Assembly (NCBI GenBank): GCA_018873245.2
Contig: JAEMBT020000003.1
Location: 12,059,843-12,123,842 of the forward strand
Origin: Archegozetes longisetosus
Lineage: Eukaryota > Arthropoda > Arachnida > Sarcoptiformes > Trhypochthoniidae
Direction: 5' to 3'
Length of the DNA: 64,000 bases
This document shows, in pieces, positions 48,001 through 61,875 of the stretch (positions are counted from its first letter, which is position 1; every line of letters starts with the position of its first letter). The position numbers were made by a program, and so were the translations under genes. The notes beneath the pieces were generated by a model. It searched no databases and was not told the DNA's origin. It worked only from the letters and a program-made list of their open reading frames with translations.

Positions 48001-51000
48001 GTTGCATAGCATTGAACACTCATATGATTGTATGATGTCTTTATTGATGTGAGAGTGGAGTAGTCCTCAAAATATACAGTATCCCAAGAAGTGGTAGTTC
48101 CCAAAAAGTGCTCTTTCAGTGCATGTTGTGTTGGTTCAGGACGTCAGACTTAATCATAACTGAATAATATTATGTTTAAACGATTTGCTCTTCTTTTTTA
48201 TGTTCTGTTGATTTTTATGATTGAGTTATTTGCGAGAAACGCTAAACACTAATGATCAACGATTCATTTTATAGTTATTTTACTGTTTTTCTAAAGTCAT
48301 TTTTTGTTCATTAGTCCAAAAGTTTTCAACAGTTCTATAATAAATTTAAAGCTCAGTTTCTGACTATACATTCGAATAATTATCGAAATATTTGAATGTA
48401 TAGTTATGATTCTATTGTGAGTATTGTTGGATTCTTAAACATTCGCAGTCAAAGTAAGTCTTTTACAATATTTTGCATTTATTTAGCTTACGCTTTAAAG
48501 GAAAGCGTGCGATCATTTGCTATCATTTTCGGCATTGAATCGTTTGCAAAGATTTTACGAACATTCTTAAAATTATTTTTTTCAATCATTAGGAAATACT
48601 TTACTGAAAGCATTGCTTGTATTCGTTAATCATTTTTTATATGGTTAGAGTTGACTTTAAGTCTATTTAACTAATATGAATCTAAAAAGTGCTTCAATCA
48701 AACTTTAATTGAGTGATCGCAAGTTGTGTAGACTTTATGATTCCTTTCCCAGACTTCGAATTTCGAAACTAAACCAATAAATAAGAGGATCTTTAACCTA
48801 TTTTTCATTTTATTGACATATCTCTTATTGATTTGACCCTAATTTTTGATTACTTTTGTCGACAATTGATTTTTAGAAGTTTTGCTTTATTTAATTAAAA
48901 ACTTTATTGCTATTGAGGACAAAAATTTGTTTATGAAGGGTATCTCGGACATAAAAATGATTGAATTAGTGGTTAGATTTATTCGAATCTTAAAGACAAG
49001 CTCTGCATAACTTAATTACGGATTATTCGAAAAAATTGAATAAACCAATGACTCGATTTGTTCAATTGTACCAGAGTTCATATGTAAAACATCAGTTCAC
49101 ATCTATTCTGAGATCAATTTTTGTAGTGAAATCTGATTCTAACAATTGATTTATTTTGAAAAGTTTTTGGAAAAACATTTATTTCCTGTGAGTGAATGTT
49201 AAGTTTGAAAATGAATAGCTTCGTTTAATATTTTCAGAAATCGATATCCAAATAACTGAAACTTATAACTGAACTAAAAACATTTTAATGGTTTATAGTC
49301 TTACGTTCGTGTGTTTAGGCGATACCTGAAATATAAGAAATTATTTGATCTGAAATATTCAATGTAATTATTTGTTCTTAAGTTGCATTCTTTGTTTAGT
49401 TAAAAATGAAATATAAAACAAAACATAAACAGTAAAATACTCTCAAGTGTTTTGATGTTTCACTGATAAGAAAGTTATTTTTTTAATAGTTTTACTCTAA
49501 TCGAAATTGTATCTGAAATGTTTACTTTTATATTTTTGTTTTGTTGCTTTTTAAAACCTAGTATTGCCTCAAAACTAGTCTACAATTTATTGCACTTATT
49601 CCTGGACTTTGGGCGAGAAGTCGGTTCACTCGCTCTAAACTATTTCTCTTTCTTTCGTAGAGCGTCTGTTTTTGAACGCGATGGTTATAGAGATATATAC
49701 TTATTATGAGTGTCTCTGATGCCAGTTCTTCACCAGATGCCACATTGGTATCACTCCATTTGCATCTGACTTCCTCTCGAACGCTCTCAAATTATGATCG
49801 GGTCATAAGTCGGCTAAAAGTAGTGGGAGAAGAGTCAGGGATAGGGAAACCCAAACACAAACCAATACTCAAAGTATAACTTATATGTGAGAGAGAGAGT
49901 AGAACGCAATTCTTTCATTCAAACAACTAACCAATTCTTATTTAGTTTATTTTTTGGTAAAATGCCTCTTTTAATGTTTAACAATATCTAAAGGGAAACA
50001 AATGCGCGATAAATATGCTTGCAACAGTTTTGTTGTTCAATGTTTTCTTAAGTTCATTTCAGATCCTTTTAAGTGCTTGAGAATAAAAATGCAAATTTAA
50101 TGATTTGTTTGTTTCTGTGAATTTATATTTTGAAACTTTGTTCACTTTTGTGTGTTGCTTTGAGAACAATACAGTTGTCAATTATTTGCTAAATTTATTG
50201 GAAAAAAGTTCATATGAAAGAGACCGCTTCAAGCTTTTAAGCGATCATTCCTTATGAGAAGGAGTACTCATTTTGTGATGAGTGTAAACATATGCCAATT
50301 GAAAGTGAAGACAAAAATGTGTATTAAACAAAATTAAGGCATAGACTCTCTTGCGCGCATAATGCCAGCAAACGAATGACATATGTTTTCGAGTTTGTGT
50401 TGTTGTTGGCTTAACACAGTTTAATCTATGTTTGTGCTCAAAAACTGTACAGTAATAGCTTTCAATTTCATATTTAGCATCATTTTTTGTCTATATAAGC
50501 AATTATATTGTTTTATATTTAATATTTTGCTATAAAAGTATAGAAATGTTGTTAAAACCTTAAATGATAGAATTGCAATAGATTTAGTCGATATTTCAAA
50601 TGAGGTAAATTTCAAATTGATTAATTACGAAAAAAATGAAAGATCCAAATCATCTTTTCTTCTGAATAATGTTCACTTTAAAGAACAAGATTGATTTATC
50701 TTTGTTAGCATTTGCTCTTTAATTATGTGTTGATCGTATGATTGGTTCGAGCGTTTGAACAAATGCGTTCGCGAGTCAATAACTTGATTAAAATTCAGAT
50801 TGTTTTTATCCTAAAGATGTTGTTTGCCGGGCTCTAAACTTTTTGCTATACTTTTGATGTTAAAGACAAAATTAAAGCGATTTTTGATGGTTTACTCAAA
50901 CCTTTATAAAAGTGAAACTCTTTATTTAGTTGCGAGTGATTTTAGGTAGTTTTTCGGTTTTCATTATTTTATGTCTTATTCTTTTCGTTGCTGTTCGTTC

Positions 51001-51951
51001 TCGGGTGTGGTTTTTGTGAGCCAAATATGTTTGGCTGTCAAGTCGTTTCGGCAAAATGCAAAATATTTTACGACCACTCCTTTCGTTTCAAATGTATTTA
51101 CTGCCAATTCTCGCTTCAGATGTGATATTAGCGCTTTTGAAACCCTACAGTTCCTAACAGTTCAATCGTTTCTTCTCTTTTCCCTCGTTTTCAGACTACC
51201 AGTCATTACAAAGCAAATACTCTTCAGTTATATGTGTTGTAGTATTTATCAATAGTTAAGAAGACACCTATTCGTTAGGCTCGAGCCGTTAAAGGATTCA
51301 AAATTACTGTTCATAATATGCTGTCAAAAATTGTGTCAAATATTTGCTTTGTTGAAAAAGTTTTATTTTCAAAAGACCAGCAGAACTAATGACAAATTTG
51401 AGTGTTATGTGGTCACGACTACAACAGGCAAGCACAACTATTTGTAAAATGCTAATGTATGTTTTACAATTAATTCGTATCTCAATCGAATAAACTACTC
51501 TGATCTGTGATGCACTCAAACTTTTGACACTGAAAAGTTTATTTGAAAATGGCCAAACGAGTAGTACTTAAGTATCACATCTCTGCCACGACTAACAATA
51601 GTCTGGTTCTATTAGAGGTGTCTCAGAATCTCTAATAAAAACGGAAAAACTTTTTAGAGAAATGACAATATATCGACAACAATAACATAAGACTTAAGTG
51701 AAACGAGAGGCCTTTCTTTTATTACACGAACACAAACAGGGCTTTAAAATGAAAAGAGTAGTAATAGTGGTATTCCCTTCATCTACTGATAGATTGATGT
51801 CTTTGGTACAAAATCGGTTTTAAAACTTTATTTTTGTTGAAAAGACTGTTAGCGGAGAGGAAAGTGCTCACGCATCAATTCACACCCCCTTAACACGTAA
51901 ATCGGCTCTGGAGGACATGTCCGTCCAGAATGCAATTCACTTCTTTCAATA

Positions 51952-51998
<47 letters not shown>

Positions 51999-54900
51999 CT
52001 TTCTCTTTTCTTTCTCTTTTACTCCCTTTTGTGCAAAAATTTAAGCGAATTGTGAGTGAATTTGTAGCAAAACCTTCTCAAATGATAAGTAAAGTACGGT
52101 TTTTGAAGCCAAATAATTTTGTATTTAACTTAAATATACCGTTGGCTGACATTATTTACTTTGGATTTTGTGCATATCTTTCTATTTGCCATTCAGATTT
52201 TAAAAATAGAAAACACATTCTAAAGTAAGTTTTTAAGCAGATTTTGTTGTTCAAGTAATTGAAGCTATTGTCAAGTTTTCTAGAGCTAGTCTCCCGTAAT
52301 TTTAACATTTTATGGTCCGTTAAAGAAAAATTGTTTTTACTTTAAAATCTTTTTGTTTTACTTACGTTTCAGTTTGAAGTATCCAATTTTTATTAAGCAA
52401 TAAAAGTAACCATTTAATGACCCTAAATCAAATTTATTCAAAGCATTATTTTAACGTTGAATAAACCAGTAAAAATCAAAGTTAAGTCATCAAACATTTC
52501 ACTTGCAACTCAGAACTCAGTTAAGGATAACTTATTAGCAAAAACATAATTGAATCTCTCACTTAATCTTATTCTAAGTGCTTTTCAAATATAATAATCA
52601 AAATATTTGATAGGATATATCAATACTTCTGTATCAAATTTTATTCCAAATATATTTAATGTTAATCGAGTTCAAAATTAGTCGGTAATGTTTGTTAATT
52701 TCTCACAGATTATAATGAGATTTGAATCGAATTTATCTGACTAATAAACCAAAACGATTTGAGAGTTGAATCCATTATTTTTTATTTTGAAGAAACCCTT
52801 CTAAAATCGATATAAGTATTATCTGGTCTCTTAAAACTTGAGTACCTTATAATGAACTAAAGATGTTTATATTCTAGTGCCAAAAACCGGCAAAGAATTT
52901 ATTCTCTCATGATTGCATGGCATCTGCTATTTATCCAAATGGATGATTGGACAAAATAGAAATCAAGTTTTTTCAATAGCACGCAAGAAAAAAACAACAT
53001 AACACATATACTCCGAAAACAATGACAATAGAAATTTTTATGTAGTGAACAAAATCAGTCAATTGCATGTCTCTTGTGGGCCATTCCAAGTCAGATAGTT
53101 TTTTTATTTCCTTCTACTTTTTTGTTTCATTTTTCGTTTCGCTTTACAAAAATGGATGATTGTATGAAGCAGGATAAAAGTTATAATAATAATAATAATA
53201 ATATTCTTCAGTGTATATTTTATATGTCGTGCAAAGGCGTATCTTTTTGCGACAAAAATATCGGATATGACCATAACTTTGAAGGCAATCAACTCAAAAT
53301 ATGCATCAAATATTTTTTCTGCTGAGTCTGGAAGTCAGTTTGAAGTGAGGCTCTCCTAAAAAGTACTTAGATATCTGTGTTCATAACTAGAACATAATTT
53401 TAGTTAAGGTAATTTCACGTCAATAATACTTTGATGCATTTTATTTTCTCAATTTTAAACTGATCGAAATCTAAAAACCAACTATTAGGCTAAATAAGAT
53501 TCAACTAAATTTTGTCTTGTTTCAGAAAATCAATTTAAAACCTCCGTCTCTTCTTTCTTGAAGCTAAAAAAAGTTTTAAAACGGGACCTAATCCGAAACA
53601 GAAATTGTCTTAAGCTTTGTTGCTCTTAAGTGTCTCAATAAAAATGCCTAACTTTATTGAAAAACTAAAAGTTTATCAGCATCGTTGATATCCGTTAAAT
53701 TTAAATAAAATTGAAATAAAACAAATGCCTCGCATTTGACTAACGCTATCGATAGACATAAAATGCACCCAATCTCGTTATCAAAAAGTGGGACTCACTT
53801 AAGTCTGTATTTGATTCAATGAAGAAAGAAAGAAAGAAAACTCAAACCGCAAAACAAAGAAAAACAGGTCTTTACGTGTCTGCGAGACTATAGTTTGAAG
53901 AAATAGATGTTCAAAAAGAAGAATAAGTATTGTTTTGTTTAATGTATACTGTTTTTGTTTGGCAAATAAGAGCTAATACTAATTATGATGTAATGCAAGA
54001 TTGACTCAATGTGTTGCCCTCCAATCTAGAAGAGTATATGAAATATACTCTTCTCATTCTTATTTCGTTTTCTAATTCTCACGAAACTTCAATTGGACTT
54101 TTGACTTCTTGGCAGCAGGCATATCATATAATTGTCTGACTGTAATCATTACTTACAGACAGAATCTGAATATAATTTTGATCCTGTGCTTTTTTAATAT
54201 TACTCTTCTCTTGTTTTTGTTTGCTTTGAAACTCCTATTCTTCGGATCCCTATACCTCGATGTATATTTTTGCCTAATAATAATCATCATTAAAGTCCGA
54301 TTTATACCTGCTTGTGGATAATTTTATCTTAATTACTTTTGCTTAAGATGTAATTTAAAACAGATCTAATTTTTTTGTTTATTCAATTTGGATGATATAT
54401 GAATAGTAGCGCAAAAAGTTTAGCATTCTCAAAGATTGTAATTTAGTTTGAGAGTTATATGTACATATATTTCACATTAACTCATTTAGTGTTTACAACA
54501 ACATTTATGATAACTGTAATTAATATGAATCCAACATTGTTTCGATTATAATCTTGCTTCAAATGCTTAAACGGAACATAAATTCAATGTTGTTTTTGCT
54601 TTGGTTTACTTGTCTTTTAAAATTAAAGTATTGCGTACAAATAGCTCTAATTGAGTGAAATAAGAAAAAGAGATAATTGCTTAAAGATTGCAAAATAGAG
54701 TTTGAAGATTTGTGTTATTTTTGTCACTGATTGAAGAGTCAGACTATTAATTAAGCTTGTTGTCAAGGCTGGCATTTGGTTTTAGGTGAAACTGCATATA
54801 AATAAAGCTATTTTGTTGATTCACTTGGAAGCAGAGTTGCAATCAATTATTACTATTGCTTACAGAATATACGGCACCGATTATTCGGTCAACATTTTAA

Positions 54901-57900
54901 AGCATATCATTTCGAAAAGAATAACTTGTAACAAGTTTTTGAGATGTTCGTCAATATTAATGATGTGGAAATGTTGCACAAACATCAATTTTTCAATCTT
55001 TTAATAAAACGTTAAATGGAATAAGTTTTCGTATGATTTAACAAATTATGACTTGATTGGACTTATTTAACTCATTTTATTGAACCGAATACTGAATGCT
55101 TCTATTTAACGCTTTTCTTCAAACCCTACGATTGAGTTATGTTCATAACTTTTATATGCGTGAAAGTTAAAATAAGTGAAACCACAATAATAAGTGTCAA
55201 AAAGTACCCGTTGGTATAACATATTTATTTTGACATTTATTCTATTCGTCAGCTCTCTGGGTATCGGAAAAAACTTTCAAAGTCCGTAAAGAAATAAACA
55301 GTGTGTGAATTGGGGAAAACAGCAATGCAGTCCACTGTGGATAATGTGGCTCTCAGACCAATATATTATAGGAATAAAAAGGTTTATTATGTTATGCATG
55401 ATATTCAACGATTCGCAAAATTAAAACTTTCTGATTATATTTAGCTGTTGTCAATAAAGTTTTCAACGCTTTAAATTACAAAATTAATCAATTAGTGTAT
55501 TAAACGAAAGTGAGAAGTCTCCAAATTGAGACATTATATGAAATATTTATGATATTCAATAGACAGTAAAAGAACTTTTTAGCTCTATTTTTATTGCTTT
55601 CTCGGGTCTAGTTTGAGTTATTCACGAGAGTCGAACATGAAACTTGAGTTGCACTTTTAAGTTTTCTCCAAAACAACTTTGAAAATACAATCAGAACTGT
55701 TGGGATAGCTGACAAACTATTGAGACTGAGAAAACATTACTAATCAGAAGTAAAATGTTGACCATAAAAAACTGATCGGTGAATAAAATTTGCGATTACA
55801 ATAGTTGGTAGCGTACAATTGCGTGTTGGTTCACTCAAAATATGTGCATTTAATTTATTCTCCGCCCGAGACTTTAGGAGAGACTTGCAAAATAAGTTTT
55901 TTCGGTTCGAACGAGAATACGATCGCACGCCTTAATAGCAGCGCAACCAATTGTCGAATTAGTATCGCAGGTGTAGTCTTCAAGACATAAATAGAGACAC
56001 CGATTGAGTTGTTTTTAGGCTTATAATACCGTATTATACGAGACTTATGTTATAATAAAAACTTAAAGAAAAATTATATCAATAATTATGATAACATAGC
56101 AATAAATGAACAAAAGGTTCAGCCTATTTCTTCTTCTTATCATTGTTTTCATTATTATTATTGTTGTTGTTATGTTTGAAGTTAGGTTCAAATTCTCATA
56201 ACAAAACCAATTCATATAACGTAGTCTCTGATTTGTAAATGTTGTTAAACTTCTTAAGCTGAAAATTTATTTAGTTCAAAAATGACAGAATGTTACATTC
56301 CTTAATATAGTTAACGGCAGTTAATATACAGCTTTTCTGCAGTAACTTAATAAAACTCTCGAAACAAATTCCTAGTTTTATAGAGAAAATTCAACTTCAT
56401 ACGGTAATTGAATATTTTTGCGTGTATTAACTTGGAAGAAACTTCTGTTTGAGCATCAAATTTTTCAAATTTATTGCGTAGTTATTTAGCTGTGTGTTAT
56501 ACCTAGTTTTACCTGTAGTTTTTATATTATGATATCAAACAAAGTACTCGTAAAATATTGACCCCTCAAACGAACTCTTCTCTTAAAATTAGCATTTAAT
56601 TCTCCGATTTAAAACTGAATTGAGACTTTGTACCACATAATACCCCACCATAACTGTTAAAGGTTCGAAAGACTCGATCCAAACACTTTTTAATAGTAAA
56701 GTCTGGCTATTCATATTCAAATAGGCTATTAGTCTATGAAAGGAGTACAAATTCCTGTTCAGTTGAATATGTATTTTCGCTTGGCATGGCATAAAAAATT
56801 CTAATACTTTAATACCTTTAAATTTATGTTTTGTAAATTCCTTTTAAAGGATTTGCAATCTCTTAGCTTATACTTTATTATGACTGTGACGAGTGATGCT
56901 TGGCAATTTTTTTCGAGACTAAGTTTTCGGCAAAAATAGCTTTGAGTAACTTTTTACATACATCAATAATTTGAGTTATGTAAAAATTAAAAGAGTCAGT
57001 CGGAAAATGTTGTTTTGATTAAAGTGACTTCGAAATAGTTGTCGGCTTAATTAAGTATTTTGAAAAATTTCAAGTCGTTTTCAGATTGATTAAACTTACA
57101 AAAATATAATTTAAAACATTTCGTTATTCATATTGATATTGAAATCCAGTAATTTATTAACTTTGAAATTAGTAAAACATCCTCAAAGATAGAAATCACT
57201 TGAATTATAAATATAAAACTGGTTATTATGTAGATGCTGTTATGCAATGAATACTTTGCTGTCTTTTAAAATCATACGAGTCGCCGTAATCACATTGAAT
57301 TTTGAAAGCCAACATCATTTTGAAATATGAGAAAAATCACATTTTTATGGTTACTTCGACCATGCGTATGGGCACTATCAGCAAAATTCTGAAAATTTCT
57401 CAATATTTAAGTTAATTTATGACTTGATTGCTGTTTTGCAATTTCTTAGTATATGCTTTTTTTCAATAAGAACAAGTATTTGAGCCAATCTAATGCAATC
57501 AATCATTTATTTGTTTATCCAAAATTACAGTTTTTGAGTTTTGTACTTTTTCTAACAGTTTGCATATATAATAAGGGCATATGATTGTAACTTGATTTAT
57601 TAGTCATATAACTTTTTGTTTATATAAATGCAATATTTCTTGACTACTAAATAGAACTTTGAAGAGTTAATCAAACAAAGCTACTGTTTGCCAAATAGAC
57701 TTTTTCTCAAACTGCTGTTAACTCAATCGTTACTAATGGAAATGATGTACAACAACAACACTTAATTTAATGTGTTATAAATGTTTTTGTTTCAAATCAA
57801 GAACCTACAAATGACAAATCGTACGATTAGGCATGTTACCGATGATTCCGAGGCTATAATTAAAGCTATTTTCAAATAAACGTTTAATAATTTGACGACA

Positions 57901-60900
57901 GCTTCTTTCAAGTTTGGACACAAATTCTATTCTAATTAAAGCGTATGAGTAACTCTTATGTCAAGTTAAAGTTCAGATACGATTATAATCTAGTTGAAAT
58001 TGGAGTTAAAAGAGGAAAATGTCGAATACCTAATAGTTTACGCTTAAATAGTATCGATGATTAAGTTTTAGAAAACTATTTCCAAATGTAATAAACTTTG
58101 TCACTATAGGGGGCTTTCAAGAGTGGAAAAACTATATAAAGTCAAAGCATTAATGACATAAACAGTAAAAATAAGTGATTCGAGAGAAAACATTATGAAT
58201 ACTAAGTGACAGCAAACAGATTAAGTCTTAGACTCTCTGAGAAAATATTACTAAAAATACACGCTCTAAGACTTGAGCGAACGCAAAAGTAAAAAGGGAT
58301 TTGCATACAATAATCAGTTGATTACACATGAAACATGGTATGCAAAATAATTTATAGGGCCATCACTTTTTCCAATGCTTGTATTGAGATTTGACGCGCA
58401 TTTTAAGTCCCGAATTCGTGGTAATTCACATTTATTTTCTCTGTTGTTCTGCTTCCACTTTTAGTAAAAGTCAATCACTTTTTGAACTGATGTTTTTGCA
58501 TAACTATATTTAGCAGTTATTATGGGCTTTCTTTATGCTATTTTTATTCTTGTGTTTAAATAGTGTTTAGAAAACGTTTTAATGTCAATTTGTACGCTTT
58601 TTGCACCACTTTCTTTGCACTATTTGGCTGAAAAAAATTTGCTCAGCATCTCGGTTATGATTCCAGATTTGTTTAGTTTATGACAAATTACTTTTCCGTT
58701 TAATTAAGTTGTTATCTGCAAATTAAAACACAAGTTTATTTCTGATTATGTTCATTATGTTCGAACGATTTAATTTGTTTTTTCAATGTTTATAAATTAA
58801 AAAAGGGTTTAATTAATGATGCGTTCAACTGCTGTTATAAATGGTGTGAGTTTACACTGAACTAATTCAGAGCGGTTATTCGTCTGATAGCGAGCAACTT
58901 GTTTTTGGTAAACACTTTGTGCCACAACAAAAAATGATGGATCTCATTAATAATTTGTCATGTATATAAGGAACAAAAACGTTTTACAGATTAGTTTTAG
59001 CAGCTAATTTATCGTCGCAAAAATATCTTTTAAATGTTCCTAAATTTCAGTAATAGTTTCATCTCTTTCTTAAATAGTCTGTTTTGCAGCGAAAAGTTTG
59101 CAGTAGTTTTTTCCAAGTGAAGCTTGTGCAGGGGCTTAAAAATTGATAAACCTCTTCTAAACATGAACTTCAATGACAAAAATGTAATCAATCAAAAGCT
59201 TTTCATCAATGTGTTGTCAAGGCTAAAGTAATGTGCCAAATAAATAAATCAGTTATCAAACTGATCACACATTTGAAAGTTTTTGGTTCGATTATAGATA
59301 CATGAAAGTCAATGTTGACGATCGCTTTCTGGAAAAGGAATTCATAGGAAAAGTTTGGCCGATTTCGTAAAGAAATAGACTCTTAACGTGTTTGCCTTTA
59401 AGATGAAGTACATGGTTTATTAAAGCGCTACACCCATTAAATAAAGTGCACCTTAAACTAAACTTCTTAGTTGAATGTCGGCTCAACTAAATTAAACCTC
59501 CCATTCGTTATAATTTATTAATAAATGGGATGTGCTTTTTATGTTTTTTATACATACTTCTAGCTTGTATAAAAATATTGTTTTGGATTAAGTGCTTAAA
59601 AAATCGAAAGTGAACACAGCTTTCGAATAAAAACATAAGGAAAATATCTCAGTTAAGAGAGAAAATGAGAGACTACAAGAGAAAGACGAGAGAGTTCTGT
59701 TCTCCACCTATTTTTGGTATAGTATCTTATTTATGTTTGATGGATAGGAAACTTCTATCTGAAAAGCGAATCAACTTCACTGCTGGAGTTAAAAATGGCT
59801 TTTAAGGATAGACTTAGGACTAGAAAAAGTAGAAATTATCATTTTTAAAATGAGAAATTGCATCGCAAACAACGAAATCAGCGGAACTAAATAGAAAACT
59901 TATCAATTAATTTAGTTCTACATTTGTTTTTCAAATTTGCTTTTCCAGTTCAATGTAATTCAATCCTGGATTACTTGAGCAATGACCACAATCTTAATCC
60001 TATAAATATATGATCTTTTAAAGAAAAAGTTGATTAGTTTTTTTTCAAATCAATGGATCCTTTATTTTCACAAATTTCTGAATAGATCTAAAAATTTTGA
60101 AGAATTGGTTGATTCAAATTGACTCTAAGATTGAAGAAAAGCGTTCCTTAATCAAAACTATCGTGATTTTAAAATAATTTAAATTTGATTTTGAACTATG
60201 AATTGTTTGCCTCAAAGTTTGCAAAAGTATAATAAGTTTTTTCTATTCGTCTGTTATTTCATATAAGACTTAACTACTTATTTAATATAATAAGTATATA
60301 AAAAAGTTATTTGAAGTTACGCACACAAAATTCGAAACAAGTTTATTTCAAATGTGACTATTGTTTGCAGGTTTGTGGCATAACTTCATTTTTTATATTT
60401 GGTTCGCTGCCTTCATCTCATCTCATCGATCATACGTATGATTCTACATTTTGATGGCACGTCACAAATGATAGTCTCTGATCATCGCTACCCCTAAATC
60501 ATTGAAACATCACTCATATTTAAATGGACCCTCATTTCGGTAAATGTTAACATTTCGACTGTTCACTTTTTATATTTATTTTTGTACTACATTTTTTCTG
60601 GTCCAATTGTTTGTGGGAAAGTATAGAGTCTTGAATCACAAATGAAACAACTATTTTTTTATCAACATTCACAGAGAAAGTCTATTAAATATTTTTTCAA
60701 GCTCTCAACAAGAAAAGTTTGAGAAGTCTAGTCAAAGATAGCTTTCATAAGTTAATTAGATTCTCATTGATTTAAGTTACACCTCATTTATAACATTTAT
60801 TGAGCTAAACACTGAGATAACTTTTGAGGAAAAATCCTCAAAGATTAATCGCACTTTCAATCTAGTTGTAGTATTGGTTCATTAAATAATAAAGATCTTT

Positions 60901-61044
60901 AATCGGGCATAGGATCAGACATATAACAAATAATAGACGATTACATGACGACTGTTGAATAGAAAATCATACGTTTGATTACTTAGAGCCAAAAATTTGC
61001 AAAACCTCCTAATTTAGCTTATCTTTCATTTATGAAATGTGCAG
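39075..61044. other. 22 kb without recognisable coding sequence
   Basis: This is AT-rich DNA with only short, featureless frames. It may be intergenic plus a large intron of the gene whose exons appear at 61045. GC-richer patches with CT-rich runs occur at about 43600-43880, 45930-46070, 49700-49900 and 51840-52020. They could be untranslated first exons or regulatory elements. Around 49706 an ATG opens MSVSDASSSPDATL, directly followed by a possible donor (GTATCA at 49748), a conceivable first coding exon. Microsatellites lie at 45946-45964, 51954-51994 (both CT), 53181-53202 (AAT), 53821-53839 (GAAA) and 56149-56172 (ATT/GTT). I recognise no tRNA. Confidence 0.4.
51954..51994. repeat. (CT)n microsatellite
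   Basis: A perfect dinucleotide run of about 20 units, followed by a TTTCTTTC-type tract to about 52020. It lies in one of the GC-richer patches of the long non-coding stretch. A short frame encoding alternating Leu-Ser across it is an artefact of the repeat. Confidence 0.9.
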
Positions 61045-61875
61045 GTTTGCCACTCTCACAATTCAGTTCTCCGCCGGCATTCGCGACCGCACCACTAGTT
61101 CTGCCCATTGATCAACGAACACATGAAGGTATAGGTATAGTATAGTATAGAATAGTATCTGATTGTAAATTAACAATTGAATACACTTTTGTTGACTGAT
61201 CCCCAAAATACCATTCATATTATCTCGACCTTAAATTCCTAGCTCTCAAAATTTGTGTTTATATTCATTCAATTTATACAATAATATAGTAGAACAGAAT
61301 AAATGAACATGTTTTCATTTTTTATCCTCAACAACAATGTTTTCTTAACAATTCCAAAATATTTTGATTCTAATAACTTTTTATGAACTCATTATAGTTT
61401 AGAGATTTCTTCAATAGAGCCAATTTTCTTTATATTAACTTTAGATAACATATTTTCCTTTAAAATCTCTTAAACTTTTAGATAAATGCGAACCTTAACG
61501 CTCGTAAAACAATCATTATTATGAACTTTGTTCAAAAGATAACCGATGTTCATATTGTTTTTCTAGTAAATTTACTTAAAAACCAAATCCTGTTCGTTTA
61601 GAGTCTTGATATTAAATTCAAGGCTTCTGTGAATTTAAAATTTTTATCGAAATGGTATTAAATAAAACTTTTCATTTTTATATAATAAGGTCGTTACATT
61701 TGGGGACCTCTGGCTAGTTCCCCGTCTCGACACTTAGTCAATGGTCACGATGGATCTCCTGTATTGTCGTCTACTGCGGCGTCTGTTTATCACAGATTGT
61801 CTCCATATGATGGACTCTATCCCTCACCGTTTCATACGAGTCCATCTGCACTATCGCTCCGTGGTCTCAGTCCAG
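61045..61875 (+). CDS. Two internal exons of an unidentified Pro/Ser-rich protein (partial gene)
   Basis: Exon a (61045-61128) follows a GTGCAG acceptor and encodes LPLSQFSSPPAFATAPLVLP followed by IDQRTHE. Exon b (61690-61875) encodes RYIWGPLASSPSRHLVNGHD, then GSPVLSSTAASVYHRLSPYD and GLYPSPFHTSPSALSLRGLS. Both are flanked by AG and GT, both are phase 1 on each side, and the frames join (the G|GT split of glycine). GC content is clearly higher than in the surrounding introns, as expected of coding DNA. The Pro/Ser/Tyr-rich, disordered composition is typical of linker or activation regions of transcription factors or co-regulators. No DNA-binding domain is in view, so I do not name a family. 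Upstream and downstream exons are not identified; the gene probably extends beyond 64000 and possibly far upstream. Confidence 0.65.
61131..61158. repeat. (TATAG)n short tandem repeat
   Basis: A run of ATAGGTATAGTATAGTATAG-type units begins at the donor side of exon a (61045-61128). It is intronic. Confidence 0.7.

Noticed and set aside
51917-52228. Frame encoding repeated Leu-Ser
   Set aside because: It is created by the (CT)n microsatellite; the rest has no family similarity or splice support.
56655-56685. GGTTCGAAAG considered as a tRNA B box
   Set aside because: No matching A box at the right distance and no cloverleaf can be drawn.
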